The notes: generated from the letters alone by a model not told the origin. Shown: positions 1-8,919, counted from the stretch's first letter. The stretch is DNA of 64,000 bases from Sphingobium sp. WTD-1 (GCF_030128825.1 NZ_CP119127.1:3472001-3536000), one strand, 5' to 3'. Numbers and translations: made by a program.

Positions 1-386
1 TGCTCGGCATATTCCAGGAAGCTCTTGACCGGGGTGATCGCCCCATCGGCCGCCGGCAGCGCCGATATCATGCCGCTGTTGGTCTTGTGCCCGGTCATGA
101 TCGCGCTCATGCCCGCCGCCGAATCCGTCACCCAATTGTCGAGCGCCGAGGTGTCGGACAGGCCGACATGGGGCATGGACTGGATGAACAGCGACTGCGG
201 CCGGTCATGCGCCATGATGCCCGCGGCGTTCAGCGTCGGCACGCCGCCGGCATCGCCCAGGAACAGGATGATGTTGCGCGCCCGTTGTGGCGTGCCCCCA
301 TCCTTTGCCCTGTCCTGGGCCTGCGCCGGAGCGGCGGCGAGCATTGCGCCCGCCGCCAGCATGATCCCGATCGATCGCATCGTCAT
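1..386 (-). CDS. Alkaline phosphatase, 5' part (runs off the left edge)
   Basis: N-terminal ~128 residues of a periplasmic alkaline phosphatase, which hydrolyses phosphomonoesters. The start MTMRSIG is followed by an Ala-rich signal peptide ending near AQA-QD (residue 24). The family pattern is visible: a metal-binding Asp in LFLGDAGG (about residue 45) and the nucleophile serine in VTDSAAGMS (about residue 89), followed by the expected MTGHKT stretch. The rest of the protein lies outside the window. It starts 14 nt downstream of the TonB-dependent receptor stop, so it is probably co-transcribed with that receptor and the FecI/FecR pair. This suggests that the operon handles a phosphorylated substrate, which is an inference from neighbourhood. 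A second in-frame ATG lies at 380. Confidence 0.85.
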   Translation of the reverse strand, partial: MTMRSIGIMLAAGAMLAAAPAQAQDRAKDGGTPQRARNIILFLGDAGGVPTLNAAGIMAHDRPQSLFIQSMPHVGLSDTSALDNWVTDSAAGMSAIMTGHKTNSGMISALPAADGAITPVKSFLEYAE

Positions 387-400
387 TGCCGTCCTTCCGT

Positions 401-3292
401 TCAGAAACGGGCCCGCACGCCGGCCATCAGCGTGGTGCCATAATCGGTGTAGCCCGCGAAGCGATCGTCCCGGACATATTGCCACTGGACGCCGCCGGTC
501 ACGTTGATGCCCTGCACCACGAATGTGACATTGGGCGTGACCTTGTAGGAAATGTCGAAGTCCAGGCTGCCGAACGCCGCGTCGTTATTGGCCGCCAGCC
601 CCGCGCCGCCGACGTCGCGCAGCACCTTGCCGCGCCAGCTATAGCTGGCCCGCGCGCCGACCGGCCCCTTTTCGTAGAAGGCGGTCAGGTTGAAGCTGTC
701 GCCGGCCACGTCGGTCAGGTCGTCGCGGAAGGTGGTGCCGTCGGACAGGGCATAGGTGCCCTTGCTCTTGGTATGGGTGTAATTGGCCTGGAAGCCCAGG
801 CCATCGAACGGCGCCGGCAGCATCTTGAACAGTTGCTGATAGGCGATCTCGATCCCCGCGACATAGGCATTGCCGCCATTTTGCGGCGCGGTCAGGCGAT
901 AGATCTGGCCATCCAGGTCGAAATTGCGAGTCTGCTGGAAGACGAAGGTCGTGATGTCCTTGTAGAAGGCGCCACCGATCAGCGCGCTGCCCGGCGCGAA
1001 ATACCATTCGACCGTGCCGTCATATTGCCAGGCCTCGAACGGCCGCAGTTCGGGATTGCCGCCCACCGCCGTCAGCACGGTCGGGTTGGAATTGATCGTC
1101 AGGCGCGGCGCCAGGTCGGCCAGCGACGGCCGGGTGATGACCTTCGACGCGGCCAGATGCATCTGCAGGTTCGACGTGAACTCCGCGACCAGGTTGAGCG
1201 AGGGAAGAAAATTCCCGTAATTGCGCTCATAGCTGACCGGCAGCGCCGCGCTGCCATTGTCGGCATAGCCCGACGATGTCTGGCGGGTATGGGCATAGCG
1301 CAGGCCCGCGTCGCCCCGGATGGTCATGCCGCCCAGCGGCAGGCTGAACTCCGCCATGCCATAGCCGCCGATGATCCGTTCATCGATGGCATAGCTGTTG
1401 CGCCGGTCGCCACGGGTCAGTGGCGCGTCGAGCAGCGCCTCCTTGCCGGTCGCCGCGTCCCAGAAACGGTCGGGATCGGGCATGACCCAATTCGTCGGCA
1501 GATTGCCGCCCACGCCGCTCAGGAAATCATCGACCGGGAAGGCCTCGAAATAGCTATCGTCGAAGCGCTGGCCGGATATGCCACTGGTGAAGTTAATGTC
1601 GCGACGGTTATAGGTCCGGTCGCGCTTTTCATATTTGGCGCCGAAGCGCAGCGCCTGCACCACGCCGCTCAGCTCGCGCGTCACGTCGAAGGTCGCGGCC
1701 CGCTGGCGATCGAGCGAGTCATTGACGCGATATTCGATCCGGCGGCCGGGCAAGGTGGTCGATTGCGTCAGGTCGGCGGTCAGGAACTCCAGGTTCGGCA
1801 ACCGCTCGCCCACCTTGCCATAGTCGAATGCGACCTGGCCGACGCTGCCGAGCAGGCGGGTGCGATAGATGGGCGTGGGCGTATTGGAATAGGCCCGGCC
1901 CAAGCTCGCGTCGGCGGCCAGCGTCCAGCCATTGGCGGACCATTTGGCGTTCGCGCCGATCAGCCAATTCTCATATTCCAGCCGCGACGTCTCGCGACCG
2001 ATCTGGGTCGAGGTAGTGACGGTCGCGGCGGTCAGCACGCCATTTTCGATCACCGCCGTGCCCGGCACGATCGCGCCCGGTGTGGTCGCGGAAAAATCGG
2101 TCGAATAGGTCAGCTCGTCATAATCGATGTTGAGCCGGCTCCACAGGCCATCGACATTCAGCTCGAACCGGTCGTCGGGCTTCCACTGGATCGCGCCGTT
2201 CAGGCCGATGCGGTTGCGGTTTTCGCGCTCCAGCGTCGGGCGTGTGCTGGTCGGCACCAATATGGTGTCGCTGTCCAGCGTGCCGTCGCCATCCGCATCG
2301 ATCCGCCCGTCGGCCCAGCCGACGCCGGTGACACGGTCCTGCCGCGTGGTGCGTTCGTCATAGACCGCCGCGATCAGCGCGCCGAACGTGCCCTCCTCAT
2401 TGACCCAGCTGGCCATGCCCGACAGGCGCGGATCGACCGTATCGGCCAGGCGCGGCGAACTGGCGGTGGCGGACAAAGCCAGCACCGGCTTCTTGAGGTC
2501 GATCGGACGGAAGGTCTGCAGGTTCACGATCCCGCCGATCCCGCCCTCGGCCAGGTCCGCGCGTGGGCTCTTGATGACTTCGACCGCCGACATGAGTTCG
2601 GACGGCAGCGTGTCGAAGCGGAACTGGCGCCCGCTCTGGCCGCTGTCGCGCACATTCTCGTTCACCGCGGCCGACCGGCCATTCAGCGTAACGACCTGGA
2701 AATTGGCGCCCAGACCGCGGATGCGGACGAACACGCCTTCGCCGCGATCACGCACGATCGACACGCCGGGCACGCGCTGCAGCGCTTCGGCGATGTTCTG
2801 GGCGGGGAATTTGCCGATATCCTCGGCCTTCACCACGTCGACGACATTGGTCGCCTTGCGCTTTTCGGCCAGCGCGCCGGACAGGCTGGCGGCATAGCCG
2901 GTGACGATGATGTCGGGCGCGACTTCGCCGCCGCCGCTGGCCACTGTCTCCTGCGGCTCGGCCGCCGCCGCCACGATCAACAGCGCGCCATTGCCCTGCC
3001 GCCGCACCGCCAGCGGCTTGCCCTGGATCAGACGCTCGACCGCGACCATGGCGTCCATCCGGCCACTCAGCGACGGACCGCTCATCCCGGCCACCAGCTG
3101 CGGCGCGAACAATATGTCGGTGCCGGTCTGGCGCGCCAGCGCCTCCAGCGCGGTCCCCAGCGGCTGCGCGGCGATCTGGACGGTCGCCTGGCGCTGCTGC
3201 GCCTGGGCCGGAACCGCGTAGAAGGCGGCAAGAGCGGCGCCCAGCACCAGAGAGCGGCGCAAAGTGCGCGAAGAAGAAACGGTCACGATCAT
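401..3292 (-). CDS. TonB-dependent receptor with N-terminal STN signalling domain
   Basis: Outer-membrane active-transport receptor of 963 aa. Order: signal peptide ending at AQAQQ (about residue 32); secretin/TonB short N-terminal (STN) domain, about residues 36-105, with the typical PLGTALEALARQTG; plug, about 130-265, with VTGYAASL and the conserved LQRVPGVSI and GLGANFQVVTLNGR segments; a long beta-barrel ending in the terminal phenylalanine of GVRARF. The plug resembles the TonB-Xanth-Caul subfamily. The STN domain plus the FecR and ECF sigma genes directly upstream imply cell-surface signalling, in which ligand binding is passed through FecR to the sigma factor. The ligand is unknown; the alkaline phosphatase immediately downstream hints at a phosphate ester. 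Confidence 0.93.
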   Translation of the reverse strand: MIVTVSSSRTLRRSLVLGAALAAFYAVPAQAQQRQATVQIAAQPLGTALEALARQTGTDILFAPQLVAGMSGPSLSGRMDAMVAVERLIQGKPLAVRRQGNGALLIVAAAAEPQETVASGGGEVAPDIIVTGYAASLSGALAEKRKATNVVDVVKAEDIGKFPAQNIAEALQRVPGVSIVRDRGEGVFVRIRGLGANFQVVTLNGRSAAVNENVRDSGQSGRQFRFDTLPSELMSAVEVIKSPRADLAEGGIGGIVNLQTFRPIDLKKPVLALSATASSPRLADTVDPRLSGMASWVNEEGTFGALIAAVYDERTTRQDRVTGVGWADGRIDADGDGTLDSDTILVPTSTRPTLERENRNRIGLNGAIQWKPDDRFELNVDGLWSRLNIDYDELTYSTDFSATTPGAIVPGTAVIENGVLTAATVTTSTQIGRETSRLEYENWLIGANAKWSANGWTLAADASLGRAYSNTPTPIYRTRLLGSVGQVAFDYGKVGERLPNLEFLTADLTQSTTLPGRRIEYRVNDSLDRQRAATFDVTRELSGVVQALRFGAKYEKRDRTYNRRDINFTSGISGQRFDDSYFEAFPVDDFLSGVGGNLPTNWVMPDPDRFWDAATGKEALLDAPLTRGDRRNSYAIDERIIGGYGMAEFSLPLGGMTIRGDAGLRYAHTRQTSSGYADNGSAALPVSYERNYGNFLPSLNLVAEFTSNLQMHLAASKVITRPSLADLAPRLTINSNPTVLTAVGGNPELRPFEAWQYDGTVEWYFAPGSALIGGAFYKDITTFVFQQTRNFDLDGQIYRLTAPQNGGNAYVAGIEIAYQQLFKMLPAPFDGLGFQANYTHTKSKGTYALSDGTTFRDDLTDVAGDSFNLTAFYEKGPVGARASYSWRGKVLRDVGGAGLAANNDAAFGSLDFDISYKVTPNVTFVVQGINVTGGVQWQYVRDDRFAGYTDYGTTLMAGVRARF

Positions 3293-3327
3293 CCCCCGTG
3301 GACAGCGGCAGAAGGCGCCGCGCCTCC

Positions 3328-3366
3328 CCGACGCGCCAGCAGGATTTTACCCCACCCCGGCGTCGG
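3328..3366. repeat. Inverted repeat in the fecR-receptor gap
   Basis: Perfect 7-bp arms CCGACGC / GCGTCGG separated by 25 nt, lying in the 83-nt gap between the fecR stop and the receptor start. A T-run follows on the plus strand, but both genes are transcribed on the minus strand, so a terminator in the useful direction is not evident. It may separate expression of the regulators from the receptor. Confidence 0.35.
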
Positions 3367-3375
3367 CCATTTTTT

Positions 3376-4296
3376 TCAGCCGCCCAGCAGCACCCGGTCG
3401 TCAACCTGGCGGACGGGCACGGACAGCAATTGCGCCAGTGCCTGGCCCAGCGCGACATTGTCGCCCATCCGATACATGCCGCTCACCCGCAGCGCGGCGG
3501 TGGCGGGATCGGCAATCACCAGCCGGGTCAGGCTGTAGCGATTGGCCTCCGCCGCCACCGCATCCAGCCGGTCGTCATGAAAGGCCGCGCGGCCGCTCAG
3601 CCAGGCCTGGGTGGTTTCGACATCGGGCCGATCAAGCTGCACGACATCGGCGGCATCGGTGCGGATGCGTTGTCCGGGCGACAGGCTACGTTGCCCGCCG
3701 GCGACCGCGACATCGGCCTGTCCCGCCAGCGCCGTCATCGCCAGCCGGTCATCACTGTCGCGCCGCACATCGAACCGGCCGCTGCCGGCGACGAAACGCC
3801 CCCGGCCGGCATCGATCGCAAAGGGCACGGCGGACGGCCTTACCGTCAGCGCGACGCGCCCCCGTTCCAGCCACAGCCGCCGCCGGCTGGCGCTCGCCAG
3901 CACCCGGACATCGGTATCAGCATCCAGGAACAGGGCCGATCCTTCCGGCAGGGTCAGCCGGCGCTGCTCGCCGATGGCGGTGCGATAGCGGGTGCCCGCC
4001 ATTGCCGTCTGCATGATCGCCATGCCGCCGCCGCCCACCACCAAAGTGCCGGCGCAGGCCGCCATCATCCGTCGGCGCGAAACGGGGCGTGCAGACGCCG
4101 GCGCAGGACGCGTCGCAGCATCCGTGCCGGGCACCAGCGTCCAGATATCGGTCGCCCGCTCGAAATCGGCCGCATGCGCGGGATCGGCGGCGATCCAGGC
4201 GCGAAAGGCCTGCTCGTCGTCCACCGCCCGTTCGTCCGCATTCAGCCTTGCAATCCACTCGGCGGCGGTCCGGGCCATGGGGCGCTCACCGGGCAT
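3376..4296 (-). CDS. FecR-family anti-sigma factor
   Basis: Membrane-spanning regulator that holds or activates its partner ECF sigma factor. The N-terminus has the DUF4880 pattern AAEWIARLNADE...FRAWIAADPAHAADFERA. A basic RRRMM is followed by one hydrophobic segment (AACAGTLVVGGGG). The periplasmic part carries the FecR fold (YRTAIGEQRRLTLPEGS, then LERGRVALTV) and ends with an STN-like segment (MYRMGDNVALGQALAQLL). I prefer the ATG at 4296, which has GGTGAG seven bases upstream and lies just after the sigma-factor stop. ATGs at 4323 (overlapping the sigma gene) and 4278 are possible. It sits between its sigma factor and its receptor, as in fecIR systems. Confidence 0.88.
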   Translation of the reverse strand: MPGERPMARTAAEWIARLNADERAVDDEQAFRAWIAADPAHAADFERATDIWTLVPGTDAATRPAPASARPVSRRRMMAACAGTLVVGGGGMAIMQTAMAGTRYRTAIGEQRRLTLPEGSALFLDADTDVRVLASASRRRLWLERGRVALTVRPSAVPFAIDAGRGRFVAGSGRFDVRRDSDDRLAMTALAGQADVAVAGGQRSLSPGQRIRTDAADVVQLDRPDVETTQAWLSGRAAFHDDRLDAVAAEANRYSLTRLVIADPATAALRVSGMYRMGDNVALGQALAQLLSVPVRQVDDRVLLGG

Positions 4297-4304
4297 GTCG
4301 GGGC

Positions 4305-4817
4305 TCACCAATCCTTCGTCCATTCGCCAAGGAAGCTCATCGCCCTGGCCATATGTTTCTCGACCGCGCTCTGGCTGATGTCCAGCCGTTCGGCAATTTC
4401 GCGATATTTGAGATTGTCGATCCGCTGCAGCAGGAACACCTCGCGGGTCCGTGGCGGCAACTGGTCGATCCCCTCCGACACGCGCCGCAGCCGCGCCTGT
4501 GCCATCAGCGCCTCGTCCTGCAACGGCGCGCCGTCGCGCAGCAATGCCAACGCATCCTCGCCGTTCGCCGGCCCGCGCACCTTTTCCCGCCGAAAGCTGT
4601 CCTTCGCCCGGTTGACCGCCGCCCGGACCAGAAAGGCTTCCTCATTGTCGGGCCGTTCGGGCCGGGCCGCCATGCGGACATAGGCATCGTGCAACAGATC
4701 CTCGCTGTCGGAACGCCGGGTCATCCGCTCGACCTGCGCCAGCAGCCCGGCCCAGCCGGTCCATAGCCGCCGCGATGGCATATGCGTCTGTTCTTGCGGA
4801 TGATCGCCCATGGGCAC
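4305..4817 (-). CDS. ECF (FecI-like) RNA polymerase sigma factor
   Basis: Sigma-70 family extracytoplasmic-function factor of up to 170 aa. Region 2 is visible as SEDLLHDAYVRMAARPE...EEAFLVRAAVNRAKDSFRRE. Region 4 has its helix-turn-helix in LPPRTREVFLLQRIDNLKYREIAERL followed by ISQSAVEKHMARAM, the usual FecI signature. It is the first gene of the sigma/FecR/receptor/phosphatase operon and probably transcribes the receptor in response to ligand. The start is uncertain: ATG codons at 4811 and 4781 are alternatives to 4817. A 6-bp inverted repeat lies just upstream. Confidence 0.9.
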   Translation of the reverse strand: MPMGDHPQEQTHMPSRRLWTGWAGLLAQVERMTRRSDSEDLLHDAYVRMAARPERPDNEEAFLVRAAVNRAKDSFRREKVRGPANGEDALALLRDGAPLQDEALMAQARLRRVSEGIDQLPPRTREVFLLQRIDNLKYREIAERLDISQSAVEKHMARAMSFLGEWTKDW

Positions 4818-4823
4818 GGCGAC

Positions 4824-4839
4824 CTATCGTCATCGATAG
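4824..4839. promoter_or_regulatory. Small palindrome upstream of the sigma factor
   Basis: Perfect 6-bp arms CTATCG / CGATAG around TCAT, 7 bp upstream of the longest sigma-factor start. Position and symmetry fit an operator, but no known consensus is recognised. Confidence 0.25.
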
Positions 4840-5221
4840 TCAGTTTGATGACCGAACGATTGCAACGCGATGACAGGTGTGCGCCAGTTATGATGCTGAC
4901 CTACAAACCATTTTCAGGCAGCCTTCCGCATATATTTCACGTCACCCAGGGCCAGCGCCCACACGGCGGCCGAACGTGCAGGACAGCGCGCTACATAGGC
5001 GTGGAGCAAGGGGCATCTTCCGGGAAGGCCTGGCTCCCGAAATTCAATGCGTTGCCGATCAGGATATGGGCAGCAGTGACCATATCACCGACGGCAATCG
5101 GCAACTCATAGTTCTGGGCTTCCCCAGCCCTGACGAGCCATCACCATACCGGTGATCGCGCAGTGCTCCTGTCCAGAAAAATCACTATATCGCCAGCTCG
5201 ATGATCAGGCATGATGCCCTG
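4840..5221. other. Non-coding stretch between sigma factor and cupin gene
   Basis: About 380 bp with only short open frames on either strand and no recognisable protein. It must hold the divergent promoters for the sigma operon and the cupin gene. No RNA gene or repeat is recognised in it. Confidence 0.4.
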
Positions 5222-5575
5222 ATGACCATTCCCATTTCACGCGTCAGCAATCTGCTGGATATTCCGGATATCGCAACACGGGATGAGCGTTTCGAAGATG
5301 TGCTGCGCCTTCCGGGCGTAAGAATCGAGCGGATCATTTCGCACGGCCACACGACCCCGGCCGACCAGCCCTATCTCCAGTCATGGGACGAATGGGTAAT
5401 GCTGCTGACGGGAACTGCAGAGTTGGAACTCGATGGTATCGGCCACTACAGCCTGCGCCCCGGTGACCATCTGTTGATCCCCGCAGGTATCGCCCATCGC
5501 GTCACCCACAGCGATCGGGCCACAATCTGGCTCGCCATCCATATCGGCGAAAATTGCAAAGCATCATCTTCATAA
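5222..5575 (+). CDS. Small cupin-domain protein
   Basis: 117-aa single-domain cupin. The beta-barrel motifs are seen as WDEWVMLLTGTAELELDG (motif 1 region, G-rich turn) and LRPGDHLLIPAGIAHRV (motif 2 with the metal-ligand His). The first cupin motif lacks the usual HxH pair in place (SHGHTT precedes it), so the metal site may be incomplete. An upstream in-frame ATG at 5201 exists; I favour 5222 because homologous single-domain cupins start close to the barrel. The substrate is unknown. It is a single gene followed by tRNA-Asn. Confidence 0.75.
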   Translation: MTIPISRVSNLLDIPDIATRDERFEDVLRLPGVRIERIISHGHTTPADQPYLQSWDEWVMLLTGTAELELDGIGHYSLRPGDHLLIPAGIAHRVTHSDRATIWLAIHIGENCKASSS

Positions 5576-5686
5576 TGCCCGACTTTCCGAGGAGGCCGGG
5601 ATTTTTTGCGGGATAGCAACAACAGCGCTTGCCATTTCGAAAAACCCGCTGCATATGCGCCACCTGCCCGGCGCAAGCGGGGCTGC

Positions 5687-5761
5687 TCCCCGATAGCTCA
5701 GCGGTAGAGCATTCGACTGTTAATCGAATGGCCGTAGGTTCGAATCCTACTCGGGGAGCCA
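5687..5761 (+). tRNA. tRNA-Asn (anticodon GTT)
   Basis: 75-nt tRNA with CCA encoded. The acceptor arms TCCCCGA / TCGGGGA pair over 7 bp. The anticodon stem TTCGA / TCGAA closes the loop CTGTTAA, giving anticodon GTT, and the T-arm has GGTTCGAATCC. Insertion-sequence debris follows immediately, so this locus has been a landing site for mobile DNA. Confidence 0.97.
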
Positions 5762-5779
5762 CACTTTTTCAGCCCTAAG

Positions 5780-6125
5780 ATTCCGAATGGCTATTCCCGA
5801 ATCTATACCCTGCGCCAGCGGGAGGGATGATTGGTGCACCACAAGCGAGTTTATCGGCTTTACCGGGAAGATGGCTTAAGCCTTCGGCTCAGGCGTTCTC
5901 GTCGCAACGTCAGCGATGTGCGCCGCGGGCAGCAACCGGCGGCATCGGCACCGAACGAAATGTGGTCGATGGACTTCGTATCGGACGAGCTCTCCGATGG
6001 TCGGCGCTTGCGGGCGCTGACAGTGGTCGACGCTTTTACGCGCAAGGCGCTGGCGATCGATGTCGCCCCGGACATCAAGGGCGAGCAAGTGGTCCTGACG
6101 ACGATGCGTATCACATCGCCGCTTA
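5780..6125 (+). pseudogene. Remnant of an IS3-family transposase (OrfB)
   Basis: Middle part of an IS3-type OrfB integrase. The frame reads GYSRIYTLRQREG, then a stop codon (TGA at 5827-5829, where the family has Trp), then LVHHKRVYRLYREDGLSLR and NEMWSMDFVSDELSDGRRLRALTVVDAFTRKALAIDV. This includes the first catalytic Asp (MDF) and the second Asp region (VDAFTR). Both ends are missing: no OrfA, and nothing after DIKGEQVV. The right side is cut by the IS5-family element beginning at 6126. The nonsense codon and truncations make it inactive. Confidence 0.85.
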
Positions 6126-6967
6126 GGGTCAAAACCTAACCATCCACTTGAGATAGCTTCGCTTTCCTGATTCAACGGGTTGGTTGATGAGGGAGGTGGC
6201 GATGGCGTTGTTCTGGCTTTCGGACGAAGCATGGGCGGCGATCGAGCCGCACCTGCCCAAGAACCAGCCCGGTGCGAGACGGGTCGATGATCGTCGGGTG
6301 ATCTCTGGCATCGTGCACGTGCTCAAGGTTGGGTGTCGCTGGTGCGACTGCCCGGTCGAGTACGGGCCATCAACGACAGTCTACAACCGCTTCAATCGAT
6401 GGTCGCGGCGGGGCTTCTGGCTCAGGCCGCTCGACGCGCTGGTCAATGCCGGGGTGGTTGCGCGAAGCACCGCGATCGACAGCACCTACATCAAGGCCCA
6501 ACGCGCAGCGTTCGGTGGAAAAGGGGGCGCTCGACGCAAGCGATCGGCCGTTCGCGCGGCGGCTGGACGACCAAGGTCCACGCGCTTACCGACGTCATCG
6601 GCCGTCCCTATGCGCTAATGCTGACGCCCGGCAACGTCAGTGACGGAAAGGCCGCCCCCGCGCTACTCGAACGCGCCGGGCGGATGCGCTACCTGCTGGG
6701 CGACAAAGGCTACGATGCCGACCGGCTGCGTCGCTCACTGCGCGAGGGTGGCGTCACTCCCGTCATTCCCGGCCGCCGCAACCGCAAACGCGCCGTCCGT
6801 TACGACCAGCAACGCTACCGCGGCCGCCATTTGATCGAGAACGCCTTCTGCCGATTGAAGGACTTCCGCCGTATCGCCACACGATATGATAAGCTCGCCG
6901 CCAATTTCCTCTCAGGCGTCGCGCTCGCCACCGCCGTGGCCTTCTGGCTCTGAACGAGTCTGAACCC
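6126..6967 (+). mobile_element. IS5-family insertion sequence (IS427-like), 842 bp
   Basis: Ends are inferred from imperfect inverted repeats: GGGTCAAAAC at the left and the complement of GTCTGAACCC at the right. They are flanked by TA on both sides (6124-6125 and 6968-6969), consistent with a TA target duplication. The length and the two-frame transposase fit the IS427 group of IS5. The element interrupts or abuts an IS3 remnant next to tRNA-Asn. It looks complete and could be active. Confidence 0.8.
6202..6953 (+). CDS. IS5-family transposase, two frames joined by -1 frameshift
   Basis: DDE transposase encoded in two overlapping frames. The first frame (start ATG 6202, preceded by GGGAGG) reads MALFWLSDEAWAAIEPHLP and continues to the first catalytic Asp in AIDSTYIK. 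The second frame supplies KVHALTDVIGRP, LGDKGYDAD and the Glu-bearing HLIENAFCRLKDFRRIATRYDK, ending at 6953. A slippery A-AAA-GGG run at 6519-6525 lies where the frames overlap and would give a -1 shift, as known for IS5/IS427 members. Without the shift the first frame ends at 6618 as a short protein lacking the second Asp and the Glu. Confidence 0.85.
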
Positions 6968-6969
6968 TA

Positions 6970-7176
6970 GAGGCCCTGATGCCGACCGTCCGGTTCCGGC
7001 AGCTGGCGACCAGAAACAGTCTTCACCTTCATTGTCACCCTGTACATGTTTCAGGGGCCATTCCGCGTAACAGACCAGTGGCTTGTTGGGCCTGACGGAT
7101 GTTGCAACAAGTTCGGCATGACGTCGGGCGATGGCAGGACACCACCTTTTCTGACCCGCGGTAGCTCCTTCCCCCG
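6970..7176. other. Spacer between insertion sequence and acyltransferase gene
   Basis: About 200 bp with no convincing gene. Open frames on both strands are short and match no family I know. It may be residual mobile DNA. Confidence 0.3.
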
Positions 7177-8136
7177 CTACAACATCCAGCGGCTGAGGCG
7201 GGGCGACTGGCAGATGAGGTGCCACAGGGCGAAGGGCGCCAGCAGGGCGAGCGCGAGCAGCCAGGGCTTGGCCAGATAGGGCGTGCCATAATGGATGATC
7301 GCGACGTGCAGATACATGATGACCAGTGACGCCCGGCCGATCGCGGCGAGCGGGCCTGCCACGGGCGCGATCCGGGCGGACAGGCGGAAGAGCAGCAGCG
7401 ACGTCGCGACACCCGATCCGATCGAGAGCAAGGGCCAGCCATAATCGGCGACCTTCATGTTGAGCGTCGGCAGCCAGCCGGCAAGGCCCGCCAGCGCGAG
7501 CAGCCCGAGCGGCACGATCCAGAGATTGCGCCAGTGCAGCCGCGGCCAGAGCGCGCCGATCCAGAGCAGGACCATCGCCATCGGCACGCTCAGCAGGCCG
7601 AGCGGCGAGGCCTGTGTTGCATGGCCGATGCCATAGGCGAGCAGCAGCATCGGGATCAGCAGCAACGCCCAGCGCCGGTCGCGCGGATCGGGCCAGCGGT
7701 TGAGCGCGAGGTTGAACAGGATGCGCGCGATCATCAGGCAGGGCACGAACCAGAAGATGGTATAGGGGCCACGCAGCCAGTAGCCGCCGAGCAGGATCGG
7801 CAGCAGATCGCGCGGCCATTGGTGGAAGATCGGCAGATTGCCCTTGGCCGGTTCGATGATCTGGTCCGCCAGGATCAGCAGCGCCAGGAAGATCGCATAG
7901 GGGCGCATCTGGCCGAGCAACTGGCGCCGGGTGAAGGGCCCGACAGGGTGCGGGCGCGAGAGCATGCCCGACAGCAGGAAGAAGAGTGGCATGTGGAAGC
8001 TGTACATGGCGTCGCGCAAGGGTCCGCGCGTCCAGACATGGCCGACCACCACGGCGATGATGCCGATGCCGCGCGCGACATCGACCCAGTCGAGCCGCTG
8101 CGGCGCATGTTGATAGGCAAGGCCCCTATTCTCCAT
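7177..8136 (-). CDS. Acyltransferase 3 family membrane protein
   Basis: About 319-aa polytopic membrane protein of the OafA/NolL acyltransferase-3 family, which transfers acetyl or succinyl groups to surface sugars. The diagnostic N-terminus is present: RLDWVDVARGIGIIAVVVGHVW with the catalytic-type His, followed by MYSFHMPLFFLLSGML. About ten hydrophobic helices follow, including WFVPCLMIARILFNL and LVIMYLHVAIIHYG. The start ATG at 8136 (MENRG) was chosen over 8145. It stands alone, diverging from the pseudouridine synthase gene; its acceptor glycan cannot be read from the sequence. Confidence 0.88.
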   Translation of the reverse strand: MENRGLAYQHAPQRLDWVDVARGIGIIAVVVGHVWTRGPLRDAMYSFHMPLFFLLSGMLSRPHPVGPFTRRQLLGQMRPYAIFLALLILADQIIEPAKGNLPIFHQWPRDLLPILLGGYWLRGPYTIFWFVPCLMIARILFNLALNRWPDPRDRRWALLLIPMLLLAYGIGHATQASPLGLLSVPMAMVLLWIGALWPRLHWRNLWIVPLGLLALAGLAGWLPTLNMKVADYGWPLLSIGSGVATSLLLFRLSARIAPVAGPLAAIGRASLVIMYLHVAIIHYGTPYLAKPWLLALALLAPFALWHLICQSPRLSRWML

Positions 8137-8222
8137 CGGTTCCACGCCCTATAGGATGCGACGTGGGCGTCAATCGCCCAGCCAGATTACCCGGACGCCA
8201 GATTTCCCGATCGGATTGATAT

Positions 8223-8903
8223 TTGACCCTGCTTAGCGACAAAGTGCTGTTCATCGATGGCGAGGCCATCATCCTCGACAAGCCGGCCGGCCTGCCGGTC
8301 GACGCGCCGCGCGACGGATCGATCAGCCTTGAAAACCACCTCGCCTCGCTGACCTTCGGCTTCCAGCGCTGGCCGCTGGCGGTCCACCGGCTGGACCGCG
8401 ACACCAGCGGCTGCCTGCTGCTCGCCCGCAATCCCAAGGCGCACAAGCGCTTTGCCGCCGCGTTCGAGGCCGGCACGGTCGAGAAGCGCTATGTCGCGGT
8501 GCTGGAGGGCGTGCCCGAGGCGGACGAAGGCACGATCGAATTGTCGCTCAAGAAGGTGAGCACCCAGGCGCAGGGCTGGCGTATGATCGCGGCGAAGGCG
8601 GGCAAGCCCGCCGTCACCCATTGGCGCAAGCTGGCGGTGAAGGACGGCCGCGCGCTGATCGCCTTCACGCCGGAAACCGGCCGCACCCACCAGATCCGCG
8701 TCCATGCCCAGCATGGGCTGGGCTTCGGCATCGTCGGCGACCCGGTCTATGGCGACGGACAGGGCGCGATGCTGCTGCACAGCCGCTTCCTGAGCGTGCC
8801 GCGTGGCGACAACAAGCCGCCCGCGCAGGCGACCGCACCGCTGCCGCAGAGCTTCGTCGACGCAGGTTTCGGCCCCGAGATATTGGAGGAAGCCGGGCTA
8901 TAA
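8223..8903 (+). CDS. RluA-family pseudouridine synthase
   Basis: 226-aa enzyme converting uridine to pseudouridine in rRNA or tRNA. The catalytic motif HRLDRDTSG is present, with Asp58 as nucleophile. Other conserved blocks are ILDKPAGLPV, EKRYVAVLEG and TGRTHQIRVHAQHGLGFGIVGDPVYG. There is no N-terminal S4 domain, so it is a short catalytic-only member like TruC/RluE types. It uses a TTG start at 8223; no ATG lies near enough upstream in frame. The ArfB-like gene follows 16 nt downstream and is probably co-transcribed. Confidence 0.9.
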   Translation: MTLLSDKVLFIDGEAIILDKPAGLPVDAPRDGSISLENHLASLTFGFQRWPLAVHRLDRDTSGCLLLARNPKAHKRFAAAFEAGTVEKRYVAVLEGVPEADEGTIELSLKKVSTQAQGWRMIAAKAGKPAVTHWRKLAVKDGRALIAFTPETGRTHQIRVHAQHGLGFGIVGDPVYGDGQGAMLLHSRFLSVPRGDNKPPAQATAPLPQSFVDAGFGPEILEEAGL

Positions 8904-8919
8904 GCCCCGGCGCCGCGCC

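Noticed and set aside
386..3538. Very long open frame on the plus strand opposite the TonB receptor (1050 aa)
   Set aside because: It is antisense to a clear receptor gene and its product is a low-complexity Arg/Gly/Ala-rich string, a GC-rich shadow frame.
5578..5607. Terminator after the cupin gene
   Set aside because: There is a T-run but only about four pairs can form in the stem; too weak.
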